A stretch of DNA of 64,000 nucleotides from Desulfosporosinus sp. (GTDB lineage Bacteria > Bacillota > Desulfitobacteriia > Desulfitobacteriales > Desulfitobacteriaceae), in contig JAIMKP010000006.1 in assembly GCA_020692355.1 (NCBI GenBank), positions 27,575-91,574 on the forward strand. The letters run 5' to 3'. A program made the translations under genes and the position numbers. This document shows positions 33,317 through 42,526 of this stretch, piece by piece (positions within the stretch are counted from its first letter, which is position 1; every line of letters starts with the position of its first letter). Under the pieces are notes generated by a model, which was not told where the DNA came from, did no database searches, and saw nothing but the letters and a program-made list of their open reading frames with translations.

Positions 33317-34612
33317 ATGGACTTATTTTCCGCCAGCTTTAATCAAAATCAGGTCGCTCCTCTGGCTGATCGCATGCGCCCGCGCACCCTTGACGAATAT
33401 ATCGGCCAGGCCCATATCCTGGGTCCGGGAAAACTTCTGCGCCGGGCGATTGAAGCCGATCGAATTTCTTCGCTCATCCTCTTCGGCCCGCCAGGAACTG
33501 GCAAAACCTCGCTGGCCCAAGTGATAGCCAACCACACAGAGGCAAACTTTGTGCGCATCAATGCCGTCGCCGCCGGGGTCAAAGACATCCGAGAAATCAT
33601 CGAACGCGCCACGGAACAACTCCATCTCTATGGGAAACGTACCTTGGTTTTCTGTGATGAAGTCCACCGTTTCAACAAAGGGCAACAAGACGCCCTCCTT
33701 CCAGCAGTGGAAAACGGAACGATCACTTTTATTGGGGCTACGACCGAGAACCCCTTCTTCGAGATCAATTCAGCCCTTCTCAGCCGCTCCACCCTCTTTC
33801 GCCTCGAACCCTTGAGCAACGAGGAAATCCGCCAAGGCCTGGAAGATGCCTTACAAGACAAATGTCGCGGCCTGGGGAATTACCAAGTGGAAATCCTCCC
33901 TAAAGCCTGGGAGCACTGGCTGAATTTTGCCGGTGGAGATCTGCGCCGCTCCCTGAACGCCTTAGAATTGGCCGTGCTCACTACCCCACCTGTGGATGGT
34001 GTACGACGCATTGATCTAAAAATTGCCGAAGACTCCATCCAGCAGCGGGCCATTCGCTATGACAAAGCAGGAGACAACCATTATGACATCATTTCTGCCT
34101 TTATCAAAAGCATGCGTGGCTCCGACCCGGATGCTGCCTTATATTGGTTGGCGGTTCTCTTAGAATCCGGAGAAGATCCCCGTTTTATCATGCGCCGGAT
34201 CCTTGTGCATGCTTCCGAGGATGTCGGTTTAGCCGATCCCACGGCTATGCTTCAAACACAGGCGGCTGCCAACGCCCTCGAATGGCTCGGACTCCCGGAA
34301 GCGCGTATACCCATGGCTCAAGCGGTTCTCGCCATCGCCACCGCCCCCAAAAGCAACAGCGTGATCAACGGCATTGACCAAGCCCTCGATTATGTAAAAA
34401 CTCACCCCGTTGGGGCCGTGCCCGCTCACCTGCGGGACGCTCACTATCCTGGAGCCAAAAAAATGGGGCATGGAGCAGGGTATCTTTACCCCCACTCCTA
34501 CCCCGAACATTGGGTTAAACAAGATTATCTCCCGTCCTCGATCCAGGGCGAGGTCTTTTTCACCCCTTCAAACATCGGTAAGGATACCTGGAAACGCTCG
34601 AACAACGTCTAG
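33317..34612 (+). CDS. rarA: Replication-associated recombination protein RarA (MgsA)
   Basis: 431 residues, plus strand. It has LADRMRPRTLDEYIGQ, Walker A FGPPGTGKTSLAQ (~55-67), Walker B VFCDEVHRFNKGQQD (~115) and GATTENPFFEINSALLSR, typical of the RarA/MgsA/Mgs1 AAA+ family. The C-terminal region (GNKMGHG-like YPGAKKMGHGAGYLYPHSY) is the tetramerisation part. It acts at stalled replication forks. It is divergent from iscR, and convergent with the threonine aldolase gene. Confidence 0.95.
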   Translation: MDLFSASFNQNQVAPLADRMRPRTLDEYIGQAHILGPGKLLRRAIEADRISSLILFGPPGTGKTSLAQVIANHTEANFVRINAVAAGVKDIREIIERATEQLHLYGKRTLVFCDEVHRFNKGQQDALLPAVENGTITFIGATTENPFFEINSALLSRSTLFRLEPLSNEEIRQGLEDALQDKCRGLGNYQVEILPKAWEHWLNFAGGDLRRSLNALELAVLTTPPVDGVRRIDLKIAEDSIQQRAIRYDKAGDNHYDIISAFIKSMRGSDPDAALYWLAVLLESGEDPRFIMRRILVHASEDVGLADPTAMLQTQAAANALEWLGLPEARIPMAQAVLAIATAPKSNSVINGIDQALDYVKTHPVGAVPAHLRDAHYPGAKKMGHGAGYLYPHSYPEHWVKQDYLPSSIQGEVFFTPSNIGKDTWKRSNNV

Positions 34613-34637
34613 AAGATGACGCTTACATAACGTCCGA

Positions 34638-35678
34638 TTAACGTGTGATCTTCCTCACGGCTGCAACCAGCCGCTCGGCATCCGCTTTCCCGACATCCTT
34701 ATGCACCACAAACCTCACCGTCTGGGAACCAAATGCATTGGCTAATACTCCTTCGTCCTTTAAACCCTGCAGGAGCTTCGCGGAATCACCCCATTCAGGG
34801 TTTACTTCGGCCAGAATGATATTCGTCTGCAGACGTTCCCGGTTCACTTTAACTTGCGGAATATCCGCCAGCTCCCTGCCGATCCATTGAGCTAAGGCAT
34901 GATCGTCGGCCAAGCGTCCCACCATCTCATGCAGAGCCACTAAACCCGCCGCTGCCAAAACACCCGCCTGGCGCATCCCGCCACCGAGCATTTTCCGCCA
35001 TTTCCGGGCCTCAGCGATAAACTCCCTGCTCCCAGCCAGGATCGAGCCGACCGGTGCCCCTAACCCTTTAGACAGGCAAAACATCACTGAGTCCACCGGA
35101 GCAACCAGTTCCTTCACATCCACTCCCAAGGCCAGGGCTGCATTAAAAACCCGCGCCCCATCCATGTGCACGGTTAACCCTGAGGCATGGGCACTTTGAG
35201 CCAAGGCCTCCACCTGTTCCGTTTGCCAGACTGTACCGCCGGCCCGGTTATGCGTATTCTCGATGCAAACAAGCGAAGGCTTAGGAAAGTGTATATTTTC
35301 CCCGCGCAGAGCCTCTCGCAGGGCTTCTGGGGTGATAACTCCTGCGTCTCCCTGAATCAGCCGGGGAATGACCCCACCTAAAGCCGACATCCCGCCAACC
35401 TCGTAATAGTAGACATGAGACTCCGCTTCGAGCAGAACTTCATCCCCCTTGTCTGTGTGCGTCAAAACCGCCACCAAGTTCCCCTGCGTGCCACTCGTCA
35501 CAAAAAGAGCTGCTTCTTTTCCGACTTTATCAGCCGCCTCAATTTCCAACCTCGTGAGGGTCGGATCCTCCCCATAGACATCATCCCCGACCACCGCCTC
35601 AGCCATCGCCCTACGCATTGCCTCCGTCGGCAACGTCACTGTATCACTGCGAAAGTCACTATTCTCAAGCTTGTCCAA
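34638..35678 (-). CDS. Low-specificity L-threonine aldolase
   Basis: 346 residues beginning TTG (M)DKLENSDFRSDTVTLPT, after AAAGGGG. It includes AVVGDDVYGEDPT, HVYYYEVGGMSALGGV, HMDGARVFNAALALG, and CLSKGLGAPVGSILAG with the PLP lysine in SKGLGAP. It splits L-threonine (or allo-threonine) to glycine and acetaldehyde. An in-frame extension to 35807 is available but lacks a good ribosome site. Confidence 0.93.
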   Translation of the reverse strand: MDKLENSDFRSDTVTLPTEAMRRAMAEAVVGDDVYGEDPTLTRLEIEAADKVGKEAALFVTSGTQGNLVAVLTHTDKGDEVLLEAESHVYYYEVGGMSALGGVIPRLIQGDAGVITPEALREALRGENIHFPKPSLVCIENTHNRAGGTVWQTEQVEALAQSAHASGLTVHMDGARVFNAALALGVDVKELVAPVDSVMFCLSKGLGAPVGSILAGSREFIAEARKWRKMLGGGMRQAGVLAAAGLVALHEMVGRLADDHALAQWIGRELADIPQVKVNRERLQTNIILAEVNPEWGDSAKLLQGLKDEGVLANAFGSQTVRFVVHKDVGKADAERLVAAVRKITR

Positions 35679-35875
35679 TGGACTATCCCCTTTCCTTGTC
35701 TTAGCAAAACTAATAAGTGCCGATATGCTCGACTCACGCGACGTGATCCATCTCAGTAATTTTTCAGAAAATTTCACTTGAACTATGATTTCCGTGACGT
35801 GTGTCACAGTCGCGCTTCCTATTCTGATCTATATTCTAACTAACCTTTAACATTCTGACCAGAGGGGGCGAGATT

Positions 35876-36073
35876 ATGTTAGAAAATAGGAATACCATCG
35901 TCTGTTCTGCCTGTGACATCTGTCATCAAGAAAAACCCGCCGATCTGATGTGCACTTATGTACTCGAGGGCGACAACATTACTGGGGCAGACCAAACCTG
36001 CTGGTGTGTCTGTGAAGACTGCCTGCCCATTCTGGAGAAAGTTGATAACTATTATGAGGATGCCAAACGATAG
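35876..36073 (+). CDS. Small Cys-rich protein of unknown function
   Basis: 65 residues with AGAGGGGGCG just before the ATG. There are seven cysteines: a CSACDIC cluster near the N-terminus, an MCTY, and a CWCVCEDC pattern near the C-terminus, consistent with one zinc or Fe-S site. It is acidic and has no signal peptide. I do not recognise a named family. It is an isolated gene on the plus strand with its own terminator. Confidence 0.7.
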   Translation: MLENRNTIVCSACDICHQEKPADLMCTYVLEGDNITGADQTCWCVCEDCLPILEKVDNYYEDAKR

Positions 36074-36086
36074 CAGCAGATTGCAA

Positions 36087-36112
36087 AAATCGCCCTTGCC
36101 GGGCGATTTAAC
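36087..36112 (+). terminator. Terminator after the Cys-rich small gene
   Basis: AAATCGCCC (36087-36095) pairs perfectly with GGGCGATTT (36101-36109), TTGCC loop. It is 14 bases after the stop. A second hairpin, GAGCCATGGG/CCCCGTGGCTC (36132-36157), follows before the dispersed repeat. Confidence 0.75.
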
Positions 36113-36160
36113 TCAAGGAGAGAACTCCAAAGAGCCATGGGACGAACCCCGTGGCTCAAT

Positions 36161-36279
36161 TTATCCAATCGTGAGACTCCCACTTCTACAAGTGGGAGTG
36201 GTACCTCGTACTTTGCTTCGGTGGGGGTAGACTCCCCCACCGAAGTCTCGATGTTCAACTTTAGTTGAACGAGTTCACT
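36161..36279 (-). repeat. Three-hairpin dispersed repeat, copy 2
   Basis: The reverse complement of this stretch matches the repeat at 5873-5994 closely along its length. It has the same GTTCAAC/GTTGAAC, 12-base GC-rich CTTCGGTGGGGG/CCCCCACCGAAG and ACTCCCACTT/AAGTGGGAGT hairpins. Between hairpins two and three the two copies differ most. On the minus strand it lies downstream of trxA, as copy 1 lies downstream of the hydrogenase operon. The remaining 36280-36421 holds nothing I recognise. Confidence 0.8.
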
Positions 36280-36421
36280 GACCATAAGCCGTGAATTGTC
36301 ACAGTAAATGTTACTGGCGGTCGAATCGTTATCTGACTAATATGGGGGCTGCAACACTTGATCGTGATTACCTATGTTGAGCAGTACACAAACCAATGAT
36401 CCTTGCCATTCCACGAAACTT

Positions 36422-36751
36422 TTAAGCATGCTTATTCAGCATCTTCACCAAATCCGCTTTGGAACGGAAACCGATGATCTTATCAACCATCTTGCCGCCC
36501 TTGAATATACCAAGGGTTGGGATGCTCATGATCCCATATTGGGATGCAACAGCGCCATGCTCATCCACATTCAGCTTGCCTACCGTGACGCGACCTAGGT
36601 ACTCATTCGCGAGTTCCTCGACGATCGGAGCGACCATGCGGCAGGGCGCGCACCAGACCGCCCAAAAATCGACTAAAACTGGCTTATCTGAGCCTAATAC
36701 CTCTTGATTCCAACTCCCTGCCGTAAAAACCTTAATATTTTCTCCAGCCAT
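36422..36751 (-). CDS. trxA: Thioredoxin
   Basis: 109 residues, a normal thioredoxin length. The fold markers are VLVDFWAVWCAPCRMVAPI (~29-46), LNVDEHGAVASQYGIMSIPT with the cis-proline, and GIFKGGKMVDKIIGF. The active site is WCAPC rather than the common WCGPC, which could shift its redox potential. Confidence 0.95.
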   Translation of the reverse strand: MAGENIKVFTAGSWNQEVLGSDKPVLVDFWAVWCAPCRMVAPIVEELANEYLGRVTVGKLNVDEHGAVASQYGIMSIPTLGIFKGGKMVDKIIGFRSKADLVKMLNKHA

Positions 36752-36841
36752 TGTCCATTCCCTCCTACCCTAATTTCCGAATCAGATTACCGTCAAAAAA
36801 GCCACTCCGTTCAACATCCTCCGCTAACTTCTTACCCAAAA

Positions 36842-37120
36842 CTACTTGACAAACTTGGTGAGCACGCCAATCAATTCTTCAATTGCGCCTTCCTTGTCGT
36901 CCGTTTGCACAGCGTTCATTAGACAGCCGCGGGAATGATGTTCGAAAACGATGGTCCCCACCTTATTGACGGCCGCTCGAACAGCCGCGACCTGAATTAA
37001 GACATCGACGCAGTACTTGTCATTCTCCACCATACGCTGCAGCCCTTTGACCTGGCCCTCAATCTTACGTAAACGGCGAATCAGATCCTCTTTGGCATCT
37101 GAATATGGAGCTGGACCCAT
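36842..37120 (-). CDS. CsoR/FrmR family metal- or formaldehyde-sensing repressor
   Basis: 92 residues, four-helix CsoR fold. RLRKIEGQVKGLQRMVEN is the family DNA-contact helix. Metal ligands for Cu(I) are present: CVDVL (C~37), the HHSRGC motif (H~61-62, C~66). That Cys-His-Cys set fits CsoR more than the FrmR/RcnR subgroups. No copper exporter is next to it; trxA lies downstream. An operator-like palindrome overlaps its own transcription start. Confidence 0.88.
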   Translation of the reverse strand: MGPAPYSDAKEDLIRRLRKIEGQVKGLQRMVENDKYCVDVLIQVAAVRAAVNKVGTIVFEHHSRGCLMNAVQTDDKEGAIEELIGVLTKFVK

Positions 37121-37135
37121 GAACCATCCCTCCTA

Positions 37136-37181
37136 TACCCCAAGGGGGTAGATACATACTTATTATACATATAAAGGTCAA
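37136..37181 (-). promoter_or_regulatory. csoR-like gene promoter with GC-palindrome operator
   Basis: Minus-strand TTGACC (37176-37181) and TATGTA (37153-37158), spacer 17. The palindrome TACCCC-AAG-GGGGTA lies at 37136-37150, over the expected start site. It matches the TACCC/GGGTA type recognised by CsoR-family proteins, so this is probably autoregulation. Confidence 0.6.
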
Positions 37182-37214
37182 TTTCTGTCAAAGGATTCTG
37201 AGGGGATACGCCAG

Positions 37215-38993
37215 CTATTTAATCTGGGCACCATTGGTTTTGATATGAAGTTCTTTCAGCTGCTTCGGGGCCACCGGTGAAGGGGCCTGAGTCATCAAGT
37301 CCGTCGCGCTCTGGGTCTTGGGAAAAGCAATAACATCTCGAATGTTATCTTTCCCTGTTAAGAGCATCATTAAGCGGTCAAGCCCGAAAGCAATTCCACC
37401 ATGCGGGGGTGTACCGTATTCAAAGGCTTCCAACAGAAACCCAAATTTGGCCATAGCATCCTCAGTGGAAAGCCCGAGCAGCTTGAACATCGTCTCTTGC
37501 ACATCCCGGCGGTGAATCCGAATGCTGCCTCCGCCAAGCTCCACGCCATTGAGCACCATATCATAGGCTTTGGCACGTACCCGCCCTGGCTCTGCCTCAA
37601 GTAACGAAAGATCCTCGTCCATAGGGGATGTGAATGGGTGATGAATAGCGACATAACGTTTTTCCGCCTCATCGTACTCCAATAAGGGAAACTCCGTCAC
37701 CCAAAGGAAATTCAAAAGCCCTTCTGGGATTAAGTTCAGGCGCTTGCCCAACTCCAGGCGCAAATGCCCCAAGGCATCAAACACGACAGCTTCTTTGTCG
37801 GCAACAAAGAAGAGAATATCCCCGGTCTTCCCACCCATGCGCTCGATGATACGCTTCAATTCTTCCTCCGTCAGGAACTTGGCAATCGGGGACTTTACTC
37901 CTTCTTCAGCCATGACGATATAGGCGAGCCCCTTGGCCCCGAACTGGCTAACAAATTTTGTCAAATCATCAATTTCACGTCTAGGCGTTCCTGCAGCCCC
38001 TTTGGCACAGATCCCTTTGACCCGTCCGCCTTTCGCCATGACATCGGCGAACACCTTAAATCCCGTTCCTGCGACCAGATCCCCCACCTCGATGAGTTCC
38101 AGCCCAAAACGGGTATCCGGCTTGTCCGAACCAAAGCGCTCCATCGCCTCCTTGTATGACAGGCGGGCAAACGGGGTGGCGATTTCTTTCCCCACTATCT
38201 CGCAGAAAATCCCGGCAATCAACGCTTCCATCAGCGGCAGGATGTCTTCAACCTCAACAAAAGACATTTCCACGTCTAACTGGGTAAACTCCGGCTGGCG
38301 GTCAGCCCGTAAATCCTCATCCCGAAAACAGCGGACGATTTGGAAGTATTTTTCCAGCCCAGAAACCATGAGCAGCTGTTTGAAAATCTGAGGGGATTGA
38401 GGCAAGGCATAAAACTCGCCCGGGTGTACCCGGCTCGGCACCAGGTAATCTCTAGCTCCCTCCGGCGTGGACTTGGTGAGCATCGGGGTCTCAATCTCCA
38501 AAAACCCATGCCCATCGAGAAAGTTACGCATGATCTGGGTTACTTTGTGCCGGGTCAGGAAGATCGCCTGCATCTCCGGTCGTCTCAAGTCTAAGTACCG
38601 GTATTTTAAGCGCACCGTCTCATCGACATCCACTTCATCGGTAATGTAGAAAGGTGGAGTCTTCGCCGCATTCAAAATCGTCACAGCGTGAGCCACGACT
38701 TCGACTTCACCCGTCGCCAAGTTCCCATTGATCGTGCCTTCCGGGCGAACCCGCACGAGTCCCTGCACCGAGACTACATATTCCGAACGCAGGCGTTCAG
38801 CAATGGCAAACCCATCCCCGGCCATATCCGGATTAAAGACCACCTGCACCAGGCCAGAACGATCCCGCAAATCCACAAAGATCAAGCCGCCGTGATCTCG
38901 CCGCCGCTGCACCCAGCCTAAAAGCTGGACATGCTCTCCCGCGTGCTCGGCCCTCAGGCCTCCCGCTTCCGTTCGTTCTGCTAACATCGTCAT
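37215..38993 (-). CDS. aspS: Aspartyl-tRNA synthetase
   Basis: 592 residues, bacterial type with GAD insertion. Anticodon-binding OB fold: [20 protein letters not shown]. Class II core: [51 protein letters not shown] in pieces, and [22 protein letters not shown] at the C-terminus. The start ATG overlaps the hisS stop (ATGA). A second ATG at 38987 is possible. Confidence 0.97.
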   Translation of the reverse strand: MTMLAERTEAGGLRAEHAGEHVQLLGWVQRRRDHGGLIFVDLRDRSGLVQVVFNPDMAGDGFAIAERLRSEYVVSVQGLVRVRPEGTINGNLATGEVEVVAHAVTILNAAKTPPFYITDEVDVDETVRLKYRYLDLRRPEMQAIFLTRHKVTQIMRNFLDGHGFLEIETPMLTKSTPEGARDYLVPSRVHPGEFYALPQSPQIFKQLLMVSGLEKYFQIVRCFRDEDLRADRQPEFTQLDVEMSFVEVEDILPLMEALIAGIFCEIVGKEIATPFARLSYKEAMERFGSDKPDTRFGLELIEVGDLVAGTGFKVFADVMAKGGRVKGICAKGAAGTPRREIDDLTKFVSQFGAKGLAYIVMAEEGVKSPIAKFLTEEELKRIIERMGGKTGDILFFVADKEAVVFDALGHLRLELGKRLNLIPEGLLNFLWVTEFPLLEYDEAEKRYVAIHHPFTSPMDEDLSLLEAEPGRVRAKAYDMVLNGVELGGGSIRIHRRDVQETMFKLLGLSTEDAMAKFGFLLEAFEYGTPPHGGIAFGLDRLMMLLTGKDNIRDVIAFPKTQSATDLMTQAPSPVAPKQLKELHIKTNGAQIK

Positions 38994-40267
38994 GATCCGT
39001 GTTCCTCCCTATATCGTTGACTGATAAGAGCTAAAGCGTCCTGCCAAGGAAATTCCTGTTGTTCCCCCAGGGATAAATCCCTGAGGATAAAGCTATCTTT
39101 CTGGAGTTCCTCTTCCCCGATGAGCAGGGCCAGCTTCGCTTCTTGGCGATCCGCGTTTTTCAACTGGGCCTTCAAACCCCGCCCTAAGAGATCCATTCCT
39201 GCAGGTATTCCTGCATGGCGCAGAGCCTGAAGCAAGGCAAACCCTTTGCCTTCTGCTTCCTTTCCTAATGCCGCCACCATGACAAACGGACGCTCCACCT
39301 GGTCTGGCATAGCCTTCTGAACCTCAATCGCGGCCAGAACCCGCTCCATCCCCATCGCAAACCCAATGCCTGGTGTCGGCGGGCCCCCGATCTCCTCAGT
39401 GAGCCCATCATAACGACCGCCGCCACAAATCGCACTTTGAGCTCCAATCTCCTCCACCATCACTTCAAAAGCAGTCTTACGATAATAGTCAAGACCCCGT
39501 ACCAAACGGGGATTCACCCGGAAAACCACCCCCGCCGCTTGCAAAAGTTCTTGCAGTGCGTTGAAATGGCCCTGGCAGTCCTCACATAGGGTATCGGCCG
39601 TGGTGGGTGCCCCCTGGGTCAGTTTCTGACATTTCGGGTTCTTACAGTCCAAAATTCGCAGGGGATTGCGCTCAAAGCGATCTTGGCAATCCGGACACAG
39701 TTCTTCCCGTCGTGGAGCCAGAAATTCCTGGAGCTTCTGGCGGTGATCCGCCCGACAGGACGGGCAGCCCACTGAATTAATGTGGACTTCCAAGTTTTTT
39801 AGACCTAGCCGCTGATAGAGATCCCAGACCAAACTGATCGTTTCGGCATCGACCACAGGCTTTTCCGAACCCAGCACTTCCACCCCAAACTGGTGGAACT
39901 GGCGGTAACGTCCTGTTTGCGGGCGCTCATAGCGAAACATGGGTCCGATATAATAGAGTTTGACAGGCTGAGGCCCGGCATACAGTTTGTTTTCCACATA
40001 AGCACGGCAGACCGAAGCCGTCCCTTCCGGGCGCAAGGTGATGGAACGCTCTCCTTTATCTAGGAAGGTGTACATCTCCTTGTTCACGATATCCGTCGTT
40101 TCGCCGACACCTCGTTGAAAAAGTTCAGTCGCTTCAAAAATCGGAGTCCGGATTTCTTCGTATCCGTATTCTCGGCAAACCTTACGCATCATTTCTTCTA
40201 AGTACTGCCATTTTGCCGTTTGACTCGGCAACAGATCCTGTGTCCCTTTCGGACGTTGGAGTGCCAA
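38990..40267 (-). CDS. hisS: Histidyl-tRNA synthetase
   Basis: 425 residues with TTG start behind GGAGGGG. Class II motifs include [28 protein letters not shown] (motif 1/2 region), [11 protein letters not shown] (motif 2) and [13 protein letters not shown], with GGGRYDGL (motif 3 region). The middle domain has several cysteines. It is first of the hisS-aspS pair, under a T-box leader. Confidence 0.96.
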   Translation of the reverse strand: MALQRPKGTQDLLPSQTAKWQYLEEMMRKVCREYGYEEIRTPIFEATELFQRGVGETTDIVNKEMYTFLDKGERSITLRPEGTASVCRAYVENKLYAGPQPVKLYYIGPMFRYERPQTGRYRQFHQFGVEVLGSEKPVVDAETISLVWDLYQRLGLKNLEVHINSVGCPSCRADHRQKLQEFLAPRREELCPDCQDRFERNPLRILDCKNPKCQKLTQGAPTTADTLCEDCQGHFNALQELLQAAGVVFRVNPRLVRGLDYYRKTAFEVMVEEIGAQSAICGGGRYDGLTEEIGGPPTPGIGFAMGMERVLAAIEVQKAMPDQVERPFVMVAALGKEAEGKGFALLQALRHAGIPAGMDLLGRGLKAQLKNADRQEAKLALLIGEEELQKDSFILRDLSLGEQQEFPWQDALALISQRYREEHGS

Positions 40268-40278
40268 ACCCTTCCCCT

Positions 40279-40542
40279 CCTCTTGCCAAAATAAAAAAAC
40301 CCTTCCCCTGCTTGCGCAAGGGACGGGAATTCCCGTGGTGCCACCCTAATTGACGAAATCCCAAAAGATTCCATCCACTTTGAAGCCGCTAACGGAGCCA
40401 CCCGCCAAGACAATCCCCTGCTTGAGTTGTCCTACCTTACGTCTCCCAGGCCGTTTCCAGTCGAGCCGGCCCTCCCTGTAGAGAGATCATGCAAAGTCTA
40501 TTCCCAAGCGTTCCCAGGTCATTGCATCCTAGGTTATTATTG
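40279..40542 (-). promoter_or_regulatory. T-box leader controlling hisS-aspS
   Basis: On the minus strand the leader contains the T-box core AGGGTGGCACCACGGGAATT (40327-40347) and a terminator with a seven-T run (40292-40330). The TGGC bulge would pair with the GCCA end of a tRNA with discriminator G73, as in tRNA-Asp; tRNA-His carries C73. So the sensed tRNA is probably Asp rather than His. The specifier codon was not assigned with confidence. Confidence 0.8.
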
Positions 40543-40548
40543 TCATCC

Positions 40549-40577
40549 ATGATAACAAGCTTGTCCTGGTTTGTCAA
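40549..40577 (-). promoter_or_regulatory. Sigma-A promoter of hisS-aspS
   Basis: Minus-strand TTGACA (40572-40577), a 17-base spacer and TATCAT (40549-40554), giving a leader of about 275 bases. Confidence 0.75.
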
Positions 40578-40787
40578 CACGTAGACGCTGCCAACACCAG
40601 GAAATCACACTCGCGCACCACATGGCACACCGTGAAATCCGATGATACTCGTTTCCCTAACCAGCCAGACCGGATTGAAAATTGACAGTCACATCCAACG
40701 GTCGCTATAATTAGATGAACCCTAATGCTTTTCTCACCGTTCAAGATGCCCACTCGCCCACTTCTTTAAGTGTGGCGTTGATCTCAT
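40578..40787. other. Spacer before the P-loop/Asp23 gene
   Basis: No gene was found. Near 40750-40775 there is a GCCCACTT-ctttaAGTGTGGC hairpin that resembles the third hairpin of the dispersed repeats and may be a decayed copy. A long GC-poor stretch around 40700 may hold the + strand promoter. Confidence 0.4.
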
Positions 40788-41624
40788 TTGGAAAAGGAGC
40801 TGGTCGTCACGGAAGTCATAGCCTTTGTTGGACCCAGCGGTACCGGCAAGAGCCACCGGGCCATCAAAACAGCCTTTTCTACCCATTCTGACTTAATTAT
40901 TGATGACGGGCTCCTGATTCAAGGGAGCCGAATCGTTGATGGAATTTCTGCCAAAAATCAAGCCACAAAGATTGCAGCCATTAAAACGGCTTTGTTTACG
41001 AATCCGGCGCACCGAACAAAGGCCCAGGAAACGATAGCTCGCCTTAAGCCTAGTCGAATCCTGGTTTTAGGAACATCTTGGGAAATGGTAGCCAGGATTA
41101 CAGAACACCTGAACCTACCCGTACCCGAACAACGCATTAATATTGAAGACATCGCGAGCTGGGAAGACATGCAAAAAGCCCATTATTATCGGAACAAGAT
41201 GGGAAAGCATGTGATCCCCGCTCCTACCGTCGAAGTGAAGAAGAACTTCCCCAATACATTCATTGATTCTCTGAAAATCATCTTGGACCGTAAGGACTCC
41301 GGCAGACAAACCATTGCCGAGCAATCGGTGATCCGCCCTACTTATTCTTCCTTGGGATACTTCACGATTGCCGAAAAAGTCCTCATGGAGATCACCCACA
41401 ACGTCGTCAATGAATTGCCCGGCGTGAGCCAGGCGGGAAAAATTAAAATTTCTTCAGGACAAGGCAACGCCGTCATCGATATTCATTATACCGCAAAGTA
41501 CGGCTATCACTTAAACGTGCTTTCCCGTAAAATCCAAGTCAAAGTAAAAGAAGCTCTCGAGCAGCAAACAGGATTGAACGTTACGGCTGTTCACATCTTG
41601 GTCACTAACCTGGACTTTTTATAG
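40788..41624 (+). CDS. P-loop NTPase fused to an Asp23/Gls24 domain
   Basis: 278 residues. Residues ~10-170 form a P-loop NTPase with Walker A FVGPSGTGKSHRA (~13-25) and a following LIIDDGLLIQG; I see no close named family. Residues ~195-278 resemble the Asp23/Gls24 (DUF322) family: GYFTIAEKVLMEITHNVV, GKIKISSGQGNAVIDIHYT and a GLNVTAVHILV end. Asp23 proteins act in cell-envelope stress; the ATPase role is unknown. The start is uncertain: TTG 40788 precedes an AAAAGGAG site, and no standard start follows that site at the right distance. Its 3' end overlaps the convergent gene by 34 bases. Confidence 0.75.
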   Translation: MEKELVVTEVIAFVGPSGTGKSHRAIKTAFSTHSDLIIDDGLLIQGSRIVDGISAKNQATKIAAIKTALFTNPAHRTKAQETIARLKPSRILVLGTSWEMVARITEHLNLPVPEQRINIEDIASWEDMQKAHYYRNKMGKHVIPAPTVEVKKNFPNTFIDSLKIILDRKDSGRQTIAEQSVIRPTYSSLGYFTIAEKVLMEITHNVVNELPGVSQAGKIKISSGQGNAVIDIHYTAKYGYHLNVLSRKIQVKVKEALEQQTGLNVTAVHILVTNLDFL

Positions 41625-42421
41625 CGTTTAAAATTTGGAAGGCGCTTTTCCACAAAAGCGCTAACTCCTTCCCGAAAATCAGCCGTATCCACCCAGAAAG
41701 GATTATTCCGGGGACGCCAGGGAACCTCGCGGTAAGGAATACATTGGGCTATCGCTTCTTTAGCTGTACGCACGGAAGCAGGAGAGTTGTTAGAGATCGT
41801 CTTGGCTAAGCGTAGAGCAACATAATCCACCTTGCGTGCGGGTGCTGCATAATTTGTAAGCCCCATTTCCGTTGCTTCACGAGATGTAAGCGTTCGCCCC
41901 GTAAAGAGAATGTCTTTAGCTTTGCTGGGCCCAACCAAATCCACCAGTCGTTTGGCAAAAGGTGTCCCAATCGTTATCCCCAGGCGGGCAATCGGCATCC
42001 CCAAACGGGCATTTTCCGCCATAACCCTCAGATCACAAGCTAAGGCCAGCTCCAGCCCGGCCCCCATCGCGGAACCTTTGATGCTGGCCACCGTTGGAAT
42101 GGGCAAGCGTTCAAAGGTAGAAATTGCTTCCTCCATCAAGGAAAATGCCTCATCGACCTCATCCTCAGACATATGAGAAAACTCCTTGAGGTCCGAACCC
42201 GCCGTGAAGTAGTCGAAAGCTCCACGTACCAGCACCACCCTCGTCCGAGGATTGGAACCGAGCTTCCGCCCGATATTCCTCAGTTCCCGCCACATCCGGC
42301 TGGTCATGGCATTATGAGCCGTCGGCCTTCTGATGGTCACCACAGAAATACTGGAAAAATCCCGCACATAAATTGTGCCCTCATTTGACGAAGGATCAGT
42401 CCGCTCAATTTGTTCAACCAT
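41591..42421 (-). CDS. Enoyl-CoA hydratase/isomerase family protein
   Basis: 276 residues with ATG behind GGGGGAGG. Crotonase motifs: ISVVTIRRPTAHNAM, FTAGSDLKEF (oxyanion-hole), IKGSAMGAGLELALACDL (the second oxyanion loop), and GLTNYAAPARKVDYVA. The catalytic Glu/Glu pair of classical enoyl-CoA hydratase is not obvious (alignment needed), so it may be an isomerase, hydrolase or other crotonase. Isolated between hemZ and the P-loop gene; the pathway is not clear. Confidence 0.85.
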   Translation of the reverse strand: MVEQIERTDPSSNEGTIYVRDFSSISVVTIRRPTAHNAMTSRMWRELRNIGRKLGSNPRTRVVLVRGAFDYFTAGSDLKEFSHMSEDEVDEAFSLMEEAISTFERLPIPTVASIKGSAMGAGLELALACDLRVMAENARLGMPIARLGITIGTPFAKRLVDLVGPSKAKDILFTGRTLTSREATEMGLTNYAAPARKVDYVALRLAKTISNNSPASVRTAKEAIAQCIPYREVPWRPRNNPFWVDTADFREGVSAFVEKRLPNFKRYKKSRLVTKM

Positions 42422-42526
42422 ATAGAACCCCTCCCCCAACAAATTAATGTCTACTCCTCTGTCTCACAAGGTTTGCTCCTCTAGAATAGTCTTTCGATAC
42501 TCCCATGCATGACTTCGTTCGGATCT

